Of a stretch of 64,000 bases of DNA, positions 12,425 through 25,285 are shown piece by piece. The notes beneath the pieces are model-generated. The model had not been told where the DNA came from, did no database searches, and saw only the letters and a list, made by a program, of their open reading frames with translations. Position numbers and translations under genes: made by a program. Each line of letters opens with the position of its first letter. The stretch's first letter is position 1. Location: contig OX459104.1 of NCBI GenBank assembly GCA_949775045.1, positions 8,287,427 through 8,351,426 of the forward strand, in the 5' to 3' direction. Origin of the DNA: Metridium senile. Its lineage: Eukaryota; Cnidaria; Anthozoa; Actiniaria; Metridiidae.

Positions 12425-15354
12425 GGTGCTAGTCTTACGAAAATCAAGGTGCAAAATTCGCACTTTTTTAGTATGCTATCCTTAAATATATGCCTAAAAA
12501 GGATAGTGACAAAAAAATTATGCCAAAAAAAAACTTTTTTGCACCTAAAAATTGCTGTCAAAAACGCTAAAATTTTGTCCGCCATCACTCGATCTTGATA
12601 CTGTACAGCGGTTGTACATTTAAATGTGTGACGTCATATGCTCAAGACGCTTCATGTCGAAATACATTTCTCTGTAATACTTGTATGAAATGGCGTCTGT
12701 TCTGGATGACTATGATGAGAATTTTTCATCATTACTAAGCGAAGAATACGAAGAGACCCTCTCAACAACATTATCGACTACTGAGCTAATGTCTGATGAC
12801 GATATAGAGCCGCTAGCGACAGAAGAACAAGCAGAGGAATACGCTTTTGAAGTTGAAGTTCCTTACTAATATTTATATGAAGTAGCGTGCTCTTTTGATG
12901 CGAGTTTTATACCATTATCACGCAAAAAAAGACGAAAAAAAGTATGGAACAACATCATCAACTACTTGATAGAAGTCTGAAAGTGATTTAGAGCCGATGG
13001 TAAAAAAAAATCAAGAGAAGATTGTGCTATCGAAGAAGAACGTAAGGATATTGTAGATCAACAGCTCGAGTCGAAACTAAAAACAAAAACAGCTACGGGA
13101 ACCCATGAAATCAATATAAAATCATTAATTGCAATTCATAATCAATTACAAGTTATATCTTCAGTAAGTCTATCAGTATATTTAAAAATTTATCATGAAC
13201 TTTTATGTTTATTTTGCGAGTGCAAATGGGAGGTTTTATGGAATCTTTTTTTGACGTCACACACTGGCCTAGGCTCGAGTCTGGCCGTCAAACTGGCCGC
13301 CTTGCACTTGTTCGCACCGATGCCAACTTTATCATGTTTTGATGAAAAAAATTGCCTAAAACGATGTTGTGATTCTCAAAAATCAGAAACAGTGGAAAAA
13401 CAAAAGCACAATCTGTCACATGAATAGGACTTGAGGACATTTTATGCTACTAACGGAAAAAGAAAGAAAAATATCAACACACCATCTTCGTGAAATGAAT
13501 TAGCAATGGAGAAAAAATCTTCACAAATCATAACAAAATGCCATCGGATTTTCACCGGTCATCCAAAGCAGTTAGGTAATATACATAAGTCAAATTCAAG
13601 AAGTTAATTTTGTTTGTGAAGTGAAGTAAATGTTTTTAAATTTACACGAATGTGTCTTGTACGACTGAATTTCAATATGGCGAACGTGACAAAAAGGACT
13701 TGTAGGCTTCGTGACAGACTCAAAAACTGTGTAAAAACTCAGTTTTATAATTTAGATATCAATAAATTTATTTGGAAAATAAAGTAAAATACCTAAAACT
13801 TGCTATCTTGATGTTCAAAATTTTACTTAATACGAAAAAGACTAAATAATTCTGCACTTTTTACACTTTGCCGATAGTTTCATAAAACATCGGCCAGCTT
13901 GTGTACACGCCACCAAAATACGTCACAAAAAAACCTCCCATATTCTCTGTGTAGTTTACAACTGTATTGTAAAACATCAAGAGTATAGTCGCTGTATAAC
14001 GATCATTGTAGGGAAAAGATGTAGGACACTGCATAGCCTGATTGGTGTATTGAATAAGCATTAAAAGACGTTTATTGTGCTAGAATTGTTGTCTTGATTT
14101 GTTCGTTTTGTGTTGTAACCGAAGTTACTTCATATATAGTTTGCATGCCGTTGTTCGCCCGTAACCAAACCAGCGTGTACAAAAGTAAGTAATCTATCTA
14201 GAGTATTCTAAAAATTATGTAGCTTTTTAATCACAAGTGCAAGCTCTTTCAATTTGTTAATCGTTAAAATCAGTTTTCCATGCACGTTCATGAAGATAGT
14301 CAGTATTAAAAACAGTCGAGATAAAATGCCACACTGACAACTCGCAATATGTGCTTACTAGTTATAATACTGGCATCCAAGAGCGTTCATTTTATAAACA
14401 AACTCAAAGTTTTCGTCTTTATTTTTTTTCTGCGAATAGTTTTATAGGTTGTTTAGTTAGTTAATTCTGTAACTTATAATACATATTCTTAGATCAGTAA
14501 AACATACGTTATTTGATTTGGAATGATTTCCATTTTGACCTTACGTAGGCTGACATACTGACTCAAAACAAATCCAGTTTCATAACATTTTGGAAGTAAA
14601 AAAACTGAGCTCTTTATATCAAAAGGAGTGTAGCGTTTTTGATGAAATAATGAAGATAAAAAAACAACAATAAATCTAAATACGAGATACAACAAATGCT
14701 TGTCACTTTTGCTTTACGTAGGGCAAGCTTTTATGACAATGATGCATAGTTTAGCGCTCTTTACTGATGAGTTTCTTTAGTAAGTTCCATTCTTTAGACA
14801 CTCTCGTTTCAGTTACGAATTGCCTTTTGCATCCCTCGATGTAAACATTCCTTGTAAGTTGGTCTCTTTTGAAATGAATCAAGCAGATAATGCCTTTGCG
14901 AAAGTTTTCTATTTTTGTGCGGGCAAATCCGATTTGTTCATATTTAGTCTATTGACTGAAATGAATTGAAATTTCGGCGTTATTGTAAGACAAATTCGAC
15001 CAAACTTGAACAACACATATTGTAGGAGACATGTTTTAGAGTTTGGACGTAAAAATATTCAAGAATCAATGAAACATTTGATGAATTATAACCATCGCAC
15101 AATATAAATAACAGAGGTTTAGTAGCAATGAACATTCGAGCGTTGAGCATATGACGTCACTTCCTTTAATGACAGGCCGGCTCAGAAGAACGCGATCGAT
15201 TAATGGCGGACGCAAAGTGCCGAACTTCAGACGCTAAATACAGCAACTTCCCGGACTCGTATGAAAATAAAATTTGAACAGTGATATAACCATCATCTGA
15301 AGTTTTAAAAGGTATAATTTTTAGAAATTGTGTCATACTCGTAAGACTAGCACT
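12425..15354 (+). mobile_element. TTAA-flanked DNA transposon 1 (Kolobok/piggyBac-like target)
   Basis: The left end is TTAA (12421-12424) followed by GGTGCTAGTCTTACGA. The right end is TCGTAAGACTAGCACT followed by TTAA (15355-15358). The termini are inverted repeats of about 16 bp around 2.93 kb. TTAA target duplications are characteristic of Kolobok and piggyBac superfamilies; the termini do not start with the CCC typical of piggyBac, so Kolobok is slightly favoured. Only a short acidic ORF (12690-12869) is seen inside, so the element looks non-autonomous or decayed. Confidence 0.75.
12690..12869 (+). CDS. Short acidic ORF inside TTAA element 1
   Basis: ATG at 12690 (MASVLDDYDE...) to TAA at 12867-12869, about 59 residues; an upstream in-frame ATG lies at 12681. 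The peptide is strongly acidic and Ser/Thr-rich, with runs such as LSEEYEETLSTT and LMSDDDIEPLATEE. It lies about 260 bp inside the transposon. Upstream is TGACGTCA-like promoter sequence. It could be the N-terminal tail or first exon of a lost transposase or accessory protein. I do not recognise the family, and coding status is uncertain. Confidence 0.35.
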   Translation: MASVLDDYDENFSSLLSEEYEETLSTTLSTTELMSDDDIEPLATEEQAEEYAFEVEVPY

Positions 15355-15358
15355 TTAA

Positions 15359-16309
15359 GAGGCCGTCTCGGTAGTGATCGAGCAAAGCTGGAAATGGCCC
15401 AAAAATCGACCCACCTCAAAATTTGTACGATCAAAGCCTGTCATTTGACTCATCTATCAGTGCAGTTGGTTTTGAGAAAAAATGATTTTTCGATTTTTTA
15501 GACGCAAAAGTAGTAATTAGCATTTTTGAGACCAACCAACGCTCAAAAACTACAAAAACAAAGTCTTCTCTAACAAAATCTAAAAGCTTGTTTTCTAAAA
15601 ATTTCTTATGGGTGATACCTCTATCCTAATGCTATTATAGGACAATAAATTTGTTTGATTTGGATTGAAGGGTATTAAGATATTAATTTTTAAGTTTGGT
15701 CTATTTTTGCACATTTTAAGTAGGTGTGAAGTAGGTGACATTCAGATGACTAAAAATCGATGTAGTTTTCATGACTCAAAGATGTCCTTGATTTCTTCTG
15801 AAAGCTCTATGTTTATGTTAACATTTGGTGTGTTAAAATCCGCGGGCAACTACTTTCCTTTATACGAAAATCGGAGTTCATTTATAGTAATTTCAAGTTT
15901 TCGCAATTATCACGCAATCGAACTGTCATCGATAAACCAGACCGTAAACAGCAAAATACTATTAGTATTAAGCTCAAATGGTTTGCTGAAACTTAAAAAC
16001 ATTCATTACCTTGTAAAGAGTTAATAATTGAAAAAACAAGAGTGAATTTAAAAATAAAGCGAACTATTTTTGACTACGGACAATATGCTTCGAATATGCT
16101 AATTAGGTAAACATTGACACCGACAAGAAAAACAAACTTTTTCCATTGGAATTTCTCATTTAAGCCTTTGTATCCAACGATTAGATTAAAAAGAAGCTAT
16201 TTTAAATCTTATGAAACACATCGAAGCCCTGTCGATATAAAATAAATGTTGGAAAAATTGATTAACTGTTTGACGTGTGTGGCCTTGTCAATTTCATTAT
16301 GTAATTTGC
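15359..16309 (+). repeat. Left ~950-bp arm of TTAA element 2
   Basis: This arm is the reverse complement of 18241-19190 with only scattered substitutions and small indels. A 119-codon ORF (15665-16024) is partly mirrored as a 103-codon minus ORF at 18572-18883. I see no domain in it and treat it as non-coding. Confidence 0.9.
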
Positions 16310-18240
16310 GATTTTTCGTCTATTACATGTCTAATTTTTCTGATCGACATTGTACTTGTTAACTAGCTGTTTCAGCCTTTAGAGTACATTCAGCCGTTAA
16401 TGTTTGAGTTAAAGAACACCTGATTTGCCTCTTCGAATCTGCTTCAATTCTGTCCACTCTAGGAAAGAACGTGTTTGAAAAGTTGCAATTTCATGACCGT
16501 ATTCACTGAATACAAACAGATACAAGCTAGCTAGCACCGTTCTGGGAGGATATAGAAGGGGTATGTGGCTGGTGGTTGTAGTGACATTCTTTTGGACGTT
16601 TAAGGACCTGTTCAACTGGATTAAGGCTTGATATTACAAGGAAACTATTCAATGCATCACATGTTATATTGTGTGGGTCTTCTTCTTTTGACAAAGGGCT
16701 AGACTCTTTTTGAGATGACGCAGTATCTTGTGAAGTGGATGGGTGGTATATCGATTCCTTACAATGCTACTGTTCAATGTGTAGTTGTTTTAAACGTTGA
16801 ATAATATCATCTGCAGGATCAACACTGTAATCTATATCGCTGTGCCTGATTTCACTAACCGGTTGCTATGAGTGACTTATAATAGTCTTACAATGCACGG
16901 CCAACAGCCATAAAGGGCGCGGTCGAATTCAGATAAGATTTAGTGCGCGATTATTAAGCGAATTAATCAGTTCAAATGATTTTGCTTTTGTTTAGACATG
17001 ACCTAAAATCAAATTTTTAGAACACAAAAAGCTTTAGTTGTAATCATATTCTACCTAGCCTGCGTAAGCAGACCCTTATTAGCCCTCTATTACTTTTTTA
17101 TTCCCATTTATCTTTATGTAATTACTTTAATTTATTCATGATTTTATGTTTGATATATACATTGTCTTGTCAAAGATCATGAAAAAACTGACAAGTGAGA
17201 AATATAATTGTAAATGAAATCGAAAATAAGTATTTTAATTTGTCAATCACCGATATGATCGAGAATGTGTTTTGGGGGATAGTTGATACTATAAAATGTA
17301 ATACTTTTGCGCCTTTTGGCGTTGAGTTTATTGCATAGGAAATGACTATGGCTTACTTATTGTATCGGTATTTTCAGTTAGCTTTATACCACCATACGTT
17401 TCTCTACACGGTCGACATATTGCTAATTTAATGGAACACAATTATTATTACAATTTTGATTGAAAACTTATTGAATGTGTAGCTTATATCATGTATATCG
17501 CGTCACTTTAATTACGCGCATCAAATCATCTGATCCAACTATGTTTGAAGCCTGATATATCAATGCTTATATATGTCGACCTCTCCAATAAATACCAATT
17601 TCATCTCGATATCTGTCACACATACTGAGTACGTCGTTACTCAGCTGATTCAAATATCCCTTTACAGCAAAGCAAAAGTGTGATATTCTAATAATTAATT
17701 CATTGAAATAATCAGTTGAAGCTAGTAGACACATCTGAAAATAGCTGGAGTCTTAATTGCTCTGTAAAGTATGAGATCTCCTTCGTAGGAAATGCCCAGT
17801 TTGTTTATAAATGGGAAGTTATGTCGAGCTTGATTGTGCTATCGATACCGTTTCTTCATCTATTTTTCGACGATGTAAAGAGCTACCACGCTCTTTCCCA
17901 AGATAAACGCCTATTCCACACTTTGCCATGAAGTTCGCTTTACTAACTAGTACTGTGAACAAGCTACTGAATGTGTCGTATTGTAAGTAATTCTTGTAAA
18001 ACAAACTTATCAAAGAAAATAAAGATTCGAGGGTCGTGCTTGCGAAATCAGTTCTTAGCTGACTGTCTTGCGGCGAGTCAAGTAGATTTTTTTTACAACA
18101 TGAACTAAACATTGCCAAGCTTTTAGCGCAATTGAAATAAGATGTAATAGCTTAGACAGGAAAGACTATCATAATTTTTTTCGTAAAAGCAAAGTTTTCA
18201 AAATATATCTATTGCTGTACTTGTCTTGTGTTTTTACAAG
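16310..18240. other. Unpaired centre of TTAA element 2, no gene seen
   Basis: 1.93 kb between the arms, AT-rich, with only short ORFs (longest 99 codons). I recognise nothing in it. Confidence 0.6.
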
Positions 18241-19190
18241 GCAAATTACAATGAAATTGACAAGGCCACACACGTCAAACAGTTAATCAATTTTTCCAAC
18301 ATTTATTTTATATCGACAGGGCTTCGATGTGTTTCAATAGATTTAAAATAGCTTCTTTTTAATCTAATCGTTGGATACAAAGGCTTAATTGAGAAATTCC
18401 AATGGAAAACGTTTGTTTTTCTTGTCGCTGTCAATGTTTACCTAATTAGCATATTCGAAGCATATTGTCCGTAGTCAAAAATAGTTCGCTTTATTTTTAA
18501 ATTCACTCTTGTTTTTTCAATTATTAACTCTTTACAAGGTAATGAATGTTTTTAAGTTTCAGCAAACCATTTTAGCTTAATACTAATAGTATTTTGCTGT
18601 TTACGGTCTGGTTTATCGATGACAGTTCGATTGCGTGATAATTGCGAAAACTTGAAATTACTATAAATGAACTCCGATTTTCGTATAAAGGAAAGTAGTT
18701 GCCCGCGGATTTTAACACACCAAATGTTAACATAAACATAGAGCTTTCAGAAGAAATCAAGGACATCTTTGAGTCATGAAAACTACATCGATTTTTAGTC
18801 ATCTGAATGTCACCTACTTCACACCTACTTAAAATGTGCAAAAATAGACCAAACTTAAAAATTAATATCTTAATACCCTTCAATCCAAATCAAACAAATT
18901 TATTGTCCTATAATAGCATTAGGATAGAGGTATCACCCATAGGAAATTTTTAGAAAACAAGCTTTTAGATTTTGTTAGAGAATACTTTGTTTTTGTAGTT
19001 TTTGAGCGTTGGTTGGTCTCAAAAATGCTAATTACTACTTTTGCGTCTAAAAAAATCGAAAAATCGTTTTTTCTCAAAACCAACTGCACTGATAGATGAG
19101 TCAAATGACAGGCTTTGATCGTACAAATTTTGAGGTGGGTCGATTTTTGGGCCATTTCTAGCTTTGCTCGATCACTACCGAGACGGCCTC
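18241..19190 (-). repeat. Right ~950-bp arm of TTAA element 2
   Basis: Inverted partner of 15359-16309. The arms end near the inverse pair ATGAAATTGACAAGGCC / GGCCTTGTCAATTTCAT. Confidence 0.9.
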
Positions 19191-19194
19191 TTAA

Positions 19195-21480
19195 TTAAAT
19201 TAGATTTTTGTATAAAAATGTGCTCACATCCTTCTGCAATAATATATACGGTATATACAATATATAGCTTTTCCTGAAAGAGTTTGACTTATGAATACTG
19301 AATAGTACATTCCAAGCAAGACCAAAATGCATTGTGCAGTTTATGCCATTATGTCAGTACAGTGTTAATTAGAGTTATGTTTTGTATATTAGCTTTATAT
19401 GAAATGCAAATCAATCTATATTTGCTACCTTTGAAACCAACAATGTATTTCAGTCTTGGAATGCACAATTCAACATTTTTTGTGAAACTTCTACATGCAA
19501 ATATACATAAAAGCACATTAAAAGTACTTAACAAAACTGCAAGAACATATTATTTATTTCTAACATTTTAGAATATTTTTTGTTGGTCATTCTATAACAA
19601 ATATTTATCATCAATCTAGCGAAATATGAAAGAAAATTGAAAAGAAATTAATTAACATTTTATGTGGTTTTCACCGAACTATCTCGAAAACTTTACTAGT
19701 AAATAATCTTATTGTACAAATCGAATCAAGTGAATTCTACTTACGTGAGCAGCATGCAGTCACACATTAATATGGTCAGTCACACAGTAAAAGGTCACCA
19801 TTAAGCCATTGTAAGTTAATATCATTTGTTCAGCTTTACTTGTGAAAATAGGTTGTCTGCGTATTCTACATAAACGAGTGGAAAACACATGCAAATATAA
19901 AACACTTCAACTATCTTGCTGTTCGCCATTTTAAATTGGTTTTGTGAGCCTGCGATAACACCGCACAGGTGTTTCTCCGTTGGGATGGGGGAGTGGATGG
20001 AGGAGTGTTACTGGTCAATTTCATGAGACTTTCTGTCAAATCTGAACGGTAATATACATCGACTCACTGAGTGAACTCTTGATTTGTAATACGAAGCTCA
20101 GAAATGGCAAACGAGGCTAATCGGTATCGGCTAATCGATACTTCGTCAAAGGGTTGAAAAAATTGTTTTACTAGTACTCGATCATCAAAGAAAAGAGAGT
20201 CATATAGCCGATAATATTATGACAGCACAGTAACACATGTCAGATAGGTCACATGTCAGGACTTAGCGTGAGAGACTGGGACAAATCAAAATGGCGGAAT
20301 ACTCGAACATAGTTTTATTTTGAGCTTCTGTCATCTCCTGTAAAGGTACTTACAAGACATCATCTTGTAAATAAGATCAAAACCAGGAAACAAGAAGGAA
20401 AAAAGACTTGCCACCTGCCACAGACATCACCTTCGAATAGTGGAACGTCCAAGTATGCATCAAGTAAAGAAGTGGTTATTGCTGTAATTATCAGTCAGAA
20501 GAAGTATTTGAAGTGAGCAGAAAAAACACTTGCTTTTGGATCAAGGTATCGTTTGGGAGTATTTTGCTGTCTATACGATCTGGAGAACGTCAAATAGGAT
20601 GGGTTCCTGAGAAAGATCCGAAAATGCACGCTGAGATTATTTATACATAAAAGATTAATTTATGTATCAAAAACCAAGTTTTTCTGTAAGGATCATCAAT
20701 GCGACAGGAAAAACAATTTCAGAAACATTTACACTAACTAACATCAAGATAAGATGCGAATTGGACTTTAAATCTTCATCAGTGGTATGTAGAAATGTTA
20801 GCTTTAATAATTTCGTTACTGTTCAGTCCCTGGTTTTCAGAAACGTTTGTTTAATCTGGAAAAATATCTACTACAATAAAGATTAGATTCTTATTGTTGG
20901 AGGTTAGCAATATTATACAAATTCAAACAAATGTTTCTTAGAAAATAGCCAGCAATCCTTAATGAAAGCACCCAGAACGTATATAATTATTTAATTTATA
21001 TGTATATATACAGAAAGATGTACAAAGGAAGTGTTGTTTAAAAGTTTTGATGATAAAAATATTCAAAATAAAAAAGATATAAAAATAATTGTTTTGCAAC
21101 TGGTTTCATAGTATTAAACTATGTTAAAATAATTGATAATCATTGTTTAAAAGTGCTTTAATTGTTACGCTATTTGCACTCTATTCTATTGTTTTAACTA
21201 GCATCATGTTGTACTATTTTGTATTTCATGGATATATTATTTGCAATCTATATCAATTATGTAAATGAATCACAGGCATTCCTTATATTAATATAAAACT
21301 GACCTTTATTGAATATAATTTTTGATGTAAAGTTTAAACTGGCCTTTGCTTACTAGAAGTATTATATTTAAATGATATTTTGAACAATGATACCTTTATT
21401 TTCAAATTTCCTTAAATGAATTTAAAATGTTGTTCATTTTTACAAAAAAAAATTACTTAAACCACCAGAAAATGCATCTT
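19195..21480. other. Right internal part of the 9.96-kb element, no gene recognised
   Basis: 2.3 kb with only short ORFs (74 codons at 20662-20886, 79 codons at 19332-19571). A stretch near 19920-20310 is less AT-rich and contains short ATG-started ORFs resembling a 5' exon region, but nothing matches a family I know. Confidence 0.5.
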
Positions 21481-21487
21481 CTTCACC

Positions 21488-21708
21488 ATATATTTTCTTA
21501 AGCATCCCTAAATCGCTGTAAATTGCTTAAAATTGCCTTATGGCGCCTCTGATTTTCTTATATTTTTTCTTAAATCGCCTTAAACCGCACTAAAACGCCT
21601 TAAAACTTCACTCAAAGTTTGGCCATATTTTCTTAAATCGCCTTAAAACGCCTTAAAACGCTTTAAACCGCATTAAATTACGGCGATTTAAGGTCCAGGG
21701 GCAGGCCT
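21488..21708 (+). repeat. Right subterminal TAAATCGC-type array
   Basis: The words TAAATCGC, TAAAACGCC and TAAACCGC recur about twelve times up to the right terminus. They lie in the same orientation as in the left array. Confidence 0.75.
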
Positions 21709-22050
21709 AAGAACGTTGTGGAACGGAAAGGAATTAATTAAGAGACAAAAGATGATCACTATGGTGGCCCATTGCTGCCATAAGGAATTCTTATTCACAA
21801 CTGCATTTTGTCGTAAATTATTTGTAATTTATTTCGTCAATTTTTCGTAAATTAATACTGAATTCCACATGGCTGATGGCTACTCAACCTATTATTATAG
21901 GTAGTAGGTAGTATATATTATTATTTTATAAATAGTATTTACAAACTGAAGTCACGAAACTGGGCAACATACTGTAGTCATAAGAATGTGGATGTGGATA
22001 GATGTATCTAGCCCTTAGATGCTTAAGGGAAAACCGATAGCCTTTCAATT
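21709..22050. repeat. Satellite copy 4, part resuming after the insertion
   Basis: Begins with the target duplicate AAGAAC and continues GTTGTGGAACGG exactly where 11752 left off. It is collinear with copy 1 positions ~1806-2140 and then breaks. At 22051 sequence jumps back to unit position ~508, so about a third of a unit is missing at the junction. Confidence 0.9.
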
Positions 22051-22481
22051 TATTACCAGGAATTAGTGAATATCTGAGCGAGGATAATAACCATACTAAA
22101 ATTTAATGGAAATGGAAACCAATAAACAATACGAAAAACAATAATGAAAATGATAAAATATAACACTGATAAAATAAAGAAATAACATCTATGGTAAAAA
22201 AAAAATCTTTTTTCTTTTTAATATATACCTAAACAAACGAGGGCTAGATACAGGAATAAAGAGCGAAGGATATTACAACGTTTAGTTGGTTTTCTCCGCC
22301 AGTTTCGGCTCCTTACAACACCTTACAACAGCATATTATCGATTAGTGAATTGTAATTTATCCTCTCATATTGTATCATGTATTTAAACTATTTGTTTAT
22401 TTATCTTTAGTCTATTCATCTTTCTTTTGTTTTCTTATTCTTGTATATATTTCATATTTTTATTTGATGGCCCAAAGACTA

Positions 22482-22746
22482 CAATCATTGCAAAAATTGT
22501 TGGCACGAATGTGATAAAGTAATTTTAGCACTGCTGAAATTCTACTTCTCCCCCCACCCCCTTTCGCAATGTTGAGGAGGGAGTCATTGTTTGGTGCTTG
22601 TGTGGTTGACCTGTCAAATGCGCTATCATTTCACACCAACATTGATGTGGGGGGAAGGGGGGAAATTTTTTTATACTTAAAATAAATGAAGTAGTCACTA
22701 TGAGATAAAATACTAAAATCGTGCCAACTACTTTTGACAATGATTG
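22482..22746. mobile_element. 265-bp TA-flanked MITE (Tc1/mariner-like)
   Basis: The ends are CAATCATTGCAAAAATTGT and its imperfect inverse, ending ACTTTTGACAATGATTG; a second matching block (TTGGCACGA / CGTGCCAA) follows. Flanks are TA at 22480-22481 and 22747-22748. The uninterrupted satellite copies read GACTAGCTTTTG, so this is a clean TA insertion. TA duplication is typical of Tc1/mariner; the interior is non-coding. Confidence 0.8.
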
Positions 22747-24403
22747 TAGCTTTGTCTAAATTGGTTTTCCATCGTTAAATAAAGTCTATCATTATTACTT
22801 GGGCTAGTTCTCGATCATTGTTCGGCGTTTGCATTTGGTTGGTCTTGAAGTGATGCCAGCTCTAGCACAGTAGATTCTTGAGTCTCATGATGTAAGTAGA
22901 AATTCTGCTTCGGCGACGTTGGAATACAAGAAAAAGAAACAACCTATACCTAGCCACGTTGTCGAAATCGTCTAAAAACCCTGAATTGGGGTGCGAGGAG
23001 GTTTAAATACCTGCAAAAGCCAGTGGCAATGATACACGACACAGAATGAAGGCGTTTTAACAAGATCTAGGTTATTTGCATAACGCTTGCTAGCATTTCG
23101 CTTAGTTATATGTAGTGAAAATAGTAAATGTGTAAGTGAATCTGTTATGTTTATTATGGGTAGCAATGATTGAATGCTTGAGTTGAATGCAGTTGATCAT
23201 TACTGCGGTTGAATGCTTCACCGATTAAATATACGCCGAACTTACTGTATGATCATTCGCTGGTAAAATAGTATTTTAAAGACTTTTAAATCTAAAACAG
23301 TTTCAAAATTGGAAACAACTTGACTGACAAAAACAACATTATTGCTGTAATTGTTGTCTTTCTTATGTAAATACAACCAATATGCATTATATAAATGTAT
23401 ATTGTTTACCTCCTCCATTCTTGTAGCAAAGATATGGAAAACGCCAGACATTACCAAGACCAACTGAAGCTCCTATCAATGCCAGCAAAAAATCTAGCTT
23501 ATTGACCCAAGTCTCTCGCTCATTCAGCTGCGTCATTGCTAGCAGCAGCTTTACTAAGTTTCACTGAATAACCAGCACTCTTGCATGACGCTTCAATGAT
23601 TCAATGGAAACACCTTTTTGCAAGAACGTTGTGGAACGGAAAGGAATTAATTAAGAGACAAAAGATGATCACTATGGTGGCCCATTGCTGCCATAAGGAA
23701 TTCTTATTCACAATTGCATTTTGTCGTAAATTATTTGTAATTTATTTCGTCAATTTTTCGTAAATTAATACTGAATTCCACATGGCTGATGGCTACTCAA
23801 CCTATTATTATAGGTAGTAGGTAGTATATATTATTATTTTATAAATAGTATTTACAAACTGAAGTCACGAAACTGGGCAACATACTGTAGTCATAAGAAT
23901 GTGGATGTGGATAGATGTATCTAGCCCTTAGATGCCTAAGGGAAAACCGATAGCATTTATTACATACCACTTATTAGATATTTTCTTGGGTATTACGGGC
24001 TGATATTTTACGAGTTGCGTACGTATTTTGCCGAGCCTCCGGGCAAAGCAAAATACAAGCAATGAGTAAAATGTCAGCCCGTAATACCCAAGAAAATATC
24101 TAATAAGGGATTTATTATACAACTTACTGTTAATTGTAATTTCTAAAGCATTTTTTAATTGAAAAATATAACCTTTCGGAGCTATTCAGCGCGCGGAGAG
24201 AGAATCAAAACAAAGCCCTGGAAAAGCCAGTAAAATGCAAATAATTTCTCGCTCTCTTTTTGATTGACATAATGTCAAAAATCTCATTGGCTATCGATGT
24301 AGCTGACGGCATCATGTAACGCAACGCACGAAAGGAAAGTTTGTCATGTGCACGAGGGGCGAAGATTTCTCATTGAAAAAGGTCTGATAAAAGCATGTTA
24401 AGG

Positions 24404-25285
24404 TAGTACCGGATACTTGCTACTGCGCACCCATTTCGCGCATCTCATTTTCCATCATTTATTTGCGTTTTTTTGAAAATTTATCTAAATAATATTTTAA
24501 TTTGAATCCTTATCTATAACTTAAGAAAGTATTATGTCATTTCAAGCAACTTTGGAGGTAAAATGGGACATTTTTCAAAACATGCTCAGATTTTCACTAC
24601 CTGACAAGGTCGCTGTTTTGTCTCAAAACAACAAATTGACAACTTTGTAAAAATGAATAGATAAAATATGATTTTGACGTCTTTAGACGTAAAACTAATA
24701 CAAAATAGGTTTTAGGGTTTCTGGAGATGACAAGGATAATTTGACAAGTTTCAAGCAGATGTTTAAAGTACTAGAACCCAGTCCCGCGCGGACCGTTGCC
24801 GTGTTTTTTTTTTAACAAAAAAATGGATTCGGTCGCTTATAACTCGCCTATTAGTACGGGGACCCCCATTTTTTTTCAAGACTGCATTTACTACTCTTAC
24901 GATTTAGAATAAAAAATAAAATATTCGTTGATTGGATTTTCTGAAATTTTACAAATGGTACAACTCTATACACATGTAGTGTGCGTAATTGGCGTATAAT
25001 TGTGCTTCTATGGCTCACTTATACCCATATTTGGAAATGATTCAATGATTTTTATGACAGGAAATGTTAGATAACCCTTAGATCTATCGTTTGATATAAT
25101 ATTATGCTTTTCCTAACAGAATACGTTCGCATTCTCTTGACTGCTTTGAATAGGTACTTTTGAGCAAATCACCGCAAATTATTGCAAAAACCTACTTTTA
25201 CTATATCTTATAATTCTATAACCAATACGGTGACCCCAATTTTTTTTCACGTTTTTTGACTTGCCTAACAATGATCTATAAAAGA
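24404..25285. other. Foreign block with one TTAA boundary inside copy 5
   Basis: The left boundary is TTAA followed by GGTAGTACCGGATACTTGC. The right boundary rejoins the satellite at GATTATTTTGCTTTTTATAACG without an inverse of the left end or a second TTAA. Two related lines occur inside (GTACGGGGACCCCCATTTTT and ATACGGTGACCCCAATTTTT). It is probably a TTAA element truncated at its right side together with part of the satellite. No coding potential is visible. Confidence 0.5.

Larger units (their letters stand above)
15359..19190. mobile_element. TTAA-flanked long-inverted-repeat element 2
   Basis: The element starts GAGGCCGTCTCGGTAGTG immediately after TTAA (15355-15358) and ends CACTACCGAGACGGCCTC immediately before TTAA (19191-19194). 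Its two ends are ~950-bp inverted repeats around a 1.93-kb centre with no recognisable gene. The left TTAA is the same tetranucleotide that closes TTAA element 1, so the two elements abut. It is a non-autonomous foldback-type transposon. Confidence 0.85.
11753..21708. mobile_element. 9.96-kb TIR element with 6-bp target duplication
   Basis: The left end starts AGGCCTGCCCCCGGACCTT and the right end is its near-perfect inverse, ending AAGGTCCAGGGGCAGGCCT; terminal inverted repeats are about 26 bp. The hexamer AAGAAC lies on both sides (11747-11752 and 21709-21714), and removing the element restores the satellite sequence. Next to both termini lie arrays of TAAATCGC/TAAAACGCC-like words, and these run in the same direction at the two ends. 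There is no long ORF, so the element is non-autonomous or decayed. A 6-bp duplication and an AG start are compatible with several superfamilies (including Polinton/Maverick-like or IS3EU/Dada-like elements). I do not assign one. Confidence 0.85.

Noticed and set aside
15665..16024. 119-codon ORF duplicated in inverted orientation
   Set aside because: It lies in the transposon arm. The mirrored copy is truncated by a substitution creating a stop, and no domain is recognised.
24404..25285. Complete TTAA transposon
   Set aside because: Only the left side shows TTAA and a terminal sequence; no inverse right end was found.
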